Shown here one piece after another: positions 63,892 to 64,000 of a DNA stretch of 64,000 nucleotides. Both the position numbers and the translations under genes were made by a program. The notes beneath the pieces were generated by a model. It had not been told where the DNA came from and ran no database searches. It saw nothing but the letters and a program-made list of their open reading frames with translations. The DNA lies in assembly GCA_020636325.1 (NCBI GenBank), contig JACJYC010000002.1, positions 1 through 64,000 on the forward strand, read 5' to 3'. The stretch comes from Lewinellaceae bacterium. Its GTDB lineage: Bacteria > Bacteroidota > Bacteroidia > Chitinophagales > Saprospiraceae. Positions within the stretch are counted from its first letter, which is position 1. Each line of letters opens with the position of its first letter.

Positions 63892-64000
63892 ATGAACAAA
63901 ATTTTACTCTTTTTTCTATTGTTGATGAGCGCCCTGCCGGGTTACGGGCAGGCTTTTCAGGTGGAGTCCCTGGTGGGCGAGCGAATTCATGTGACCAATG
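63892..64000 (+). CDS. Start of an exported protein gene, cut by the window end
   Basis: The first 36 codons are visible, beginning MNKILLFFLLLMSALPGYGQ, a signal peptide with an AxQ-type cleavage region, then AFQVESLVGERIHVTN. It follows the Omp28-like gene by 118 bp on the same strand. The rest lies outside the window, so the family cannot be judged. Confidence 0.75.
   Translation, partial: MNKILLFFLLLMSALPGYGQAFQVESLVGERIHVTN

Overview
The window looks like chromosomal DNA of a member of the Bacteroidota, most likely a gliding, filament-type Saprospiria-like bacterium (the lineage is inferred). The evidence is type IX secretion/gliding genes (SprF/PorP-like, GldJ), three proteins with T9SS sorting tails, the bacillithiol enzyme BshA, a Bacteroidota-length SecA with a SEC-C tail, and promoters of the Bacteroidota type (TTG about 20 nt before TAnnTTTG). 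No rRNA, tRNA, CRISPR array, IS transposase or phage gene was seen.

Layout. 1-2.4 kb: an orphan FtsX/MacB-type permease (minus strand). 2.4-9.1 kb: an AT-rich accessory segment with an orphan gene, a propeller-type sensor kinase, its NarL-type regulator and a putative outer-membrane protein. 9.2-18.2 kb: secreted T9SS proteins, a lipoprotein, a VOC enzyme, a very large STAND-TPR-AraC regulator and another lipoprotein. 18.3-22.7 kb: secA and a strongly signalled gene for a CBM48 domain with a histone-H1-like tail. 22.8-28.2 kb: two more orphan permeases. 28.5-35.5 kb: a SPOR-like envelope protein, cupin, lactate-monooxygenase-like enzyme, DUF1684 lipoprotein, a small membrane protein and a DUF2807 protein. 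35.8-42.5 kb: RNase R, a sulfide:quinone reductase-like/DsrC-like/DsrE-like sulfur cluster and uvrC. 42.6-46 kb: a PIN toxin-antitoxin pair and a fourth permease. 46.3-53.7 kb: bshA, sprF-like, gldJ, murF and an amidohydrolase lipoprotein. 53.7-64 kb: an orphan gene, a sulfatase, a small orphan, a fifth permease, ftsK, an Omp28-type T9SS protein and the start of another exported protein.

The most interesting signals are regulatory and structural rather than one operon. (1) A 16-bp palindrome, TATAACYAAAGTTATA, lies exactly 23 nt before a TAnnTTTG box at two places: in front of the orphan gene at 3167 and in front of the NarL-type regulator. This defines a candidate two-promoter regulon for that two-component system. 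(2) The gaps carry several families of short repeats: a 31-bp hairpin with compensatory arm changes, heptamer arrays (TAAGTTG; CATCCAG) at unlinked loci, CTCACC-type arrays and a 100-bp dispersed element. (3) The STAND-AraC protein keeps what looks like the tail of a lost receiver domain, and 20-21-bp phased direct repeats with a GGACA core lie before the VOC gene and two orphan permeases. (4) An SQR-like/DsrC-like/DsrE-like sulfur-relay set stands alone, without dissimilatory sulfite reductase genes nearby.

All functions come from reading motifs by eye. Start sites were moved inward where the longest frame runs through repeats or lacks a signal peptide.
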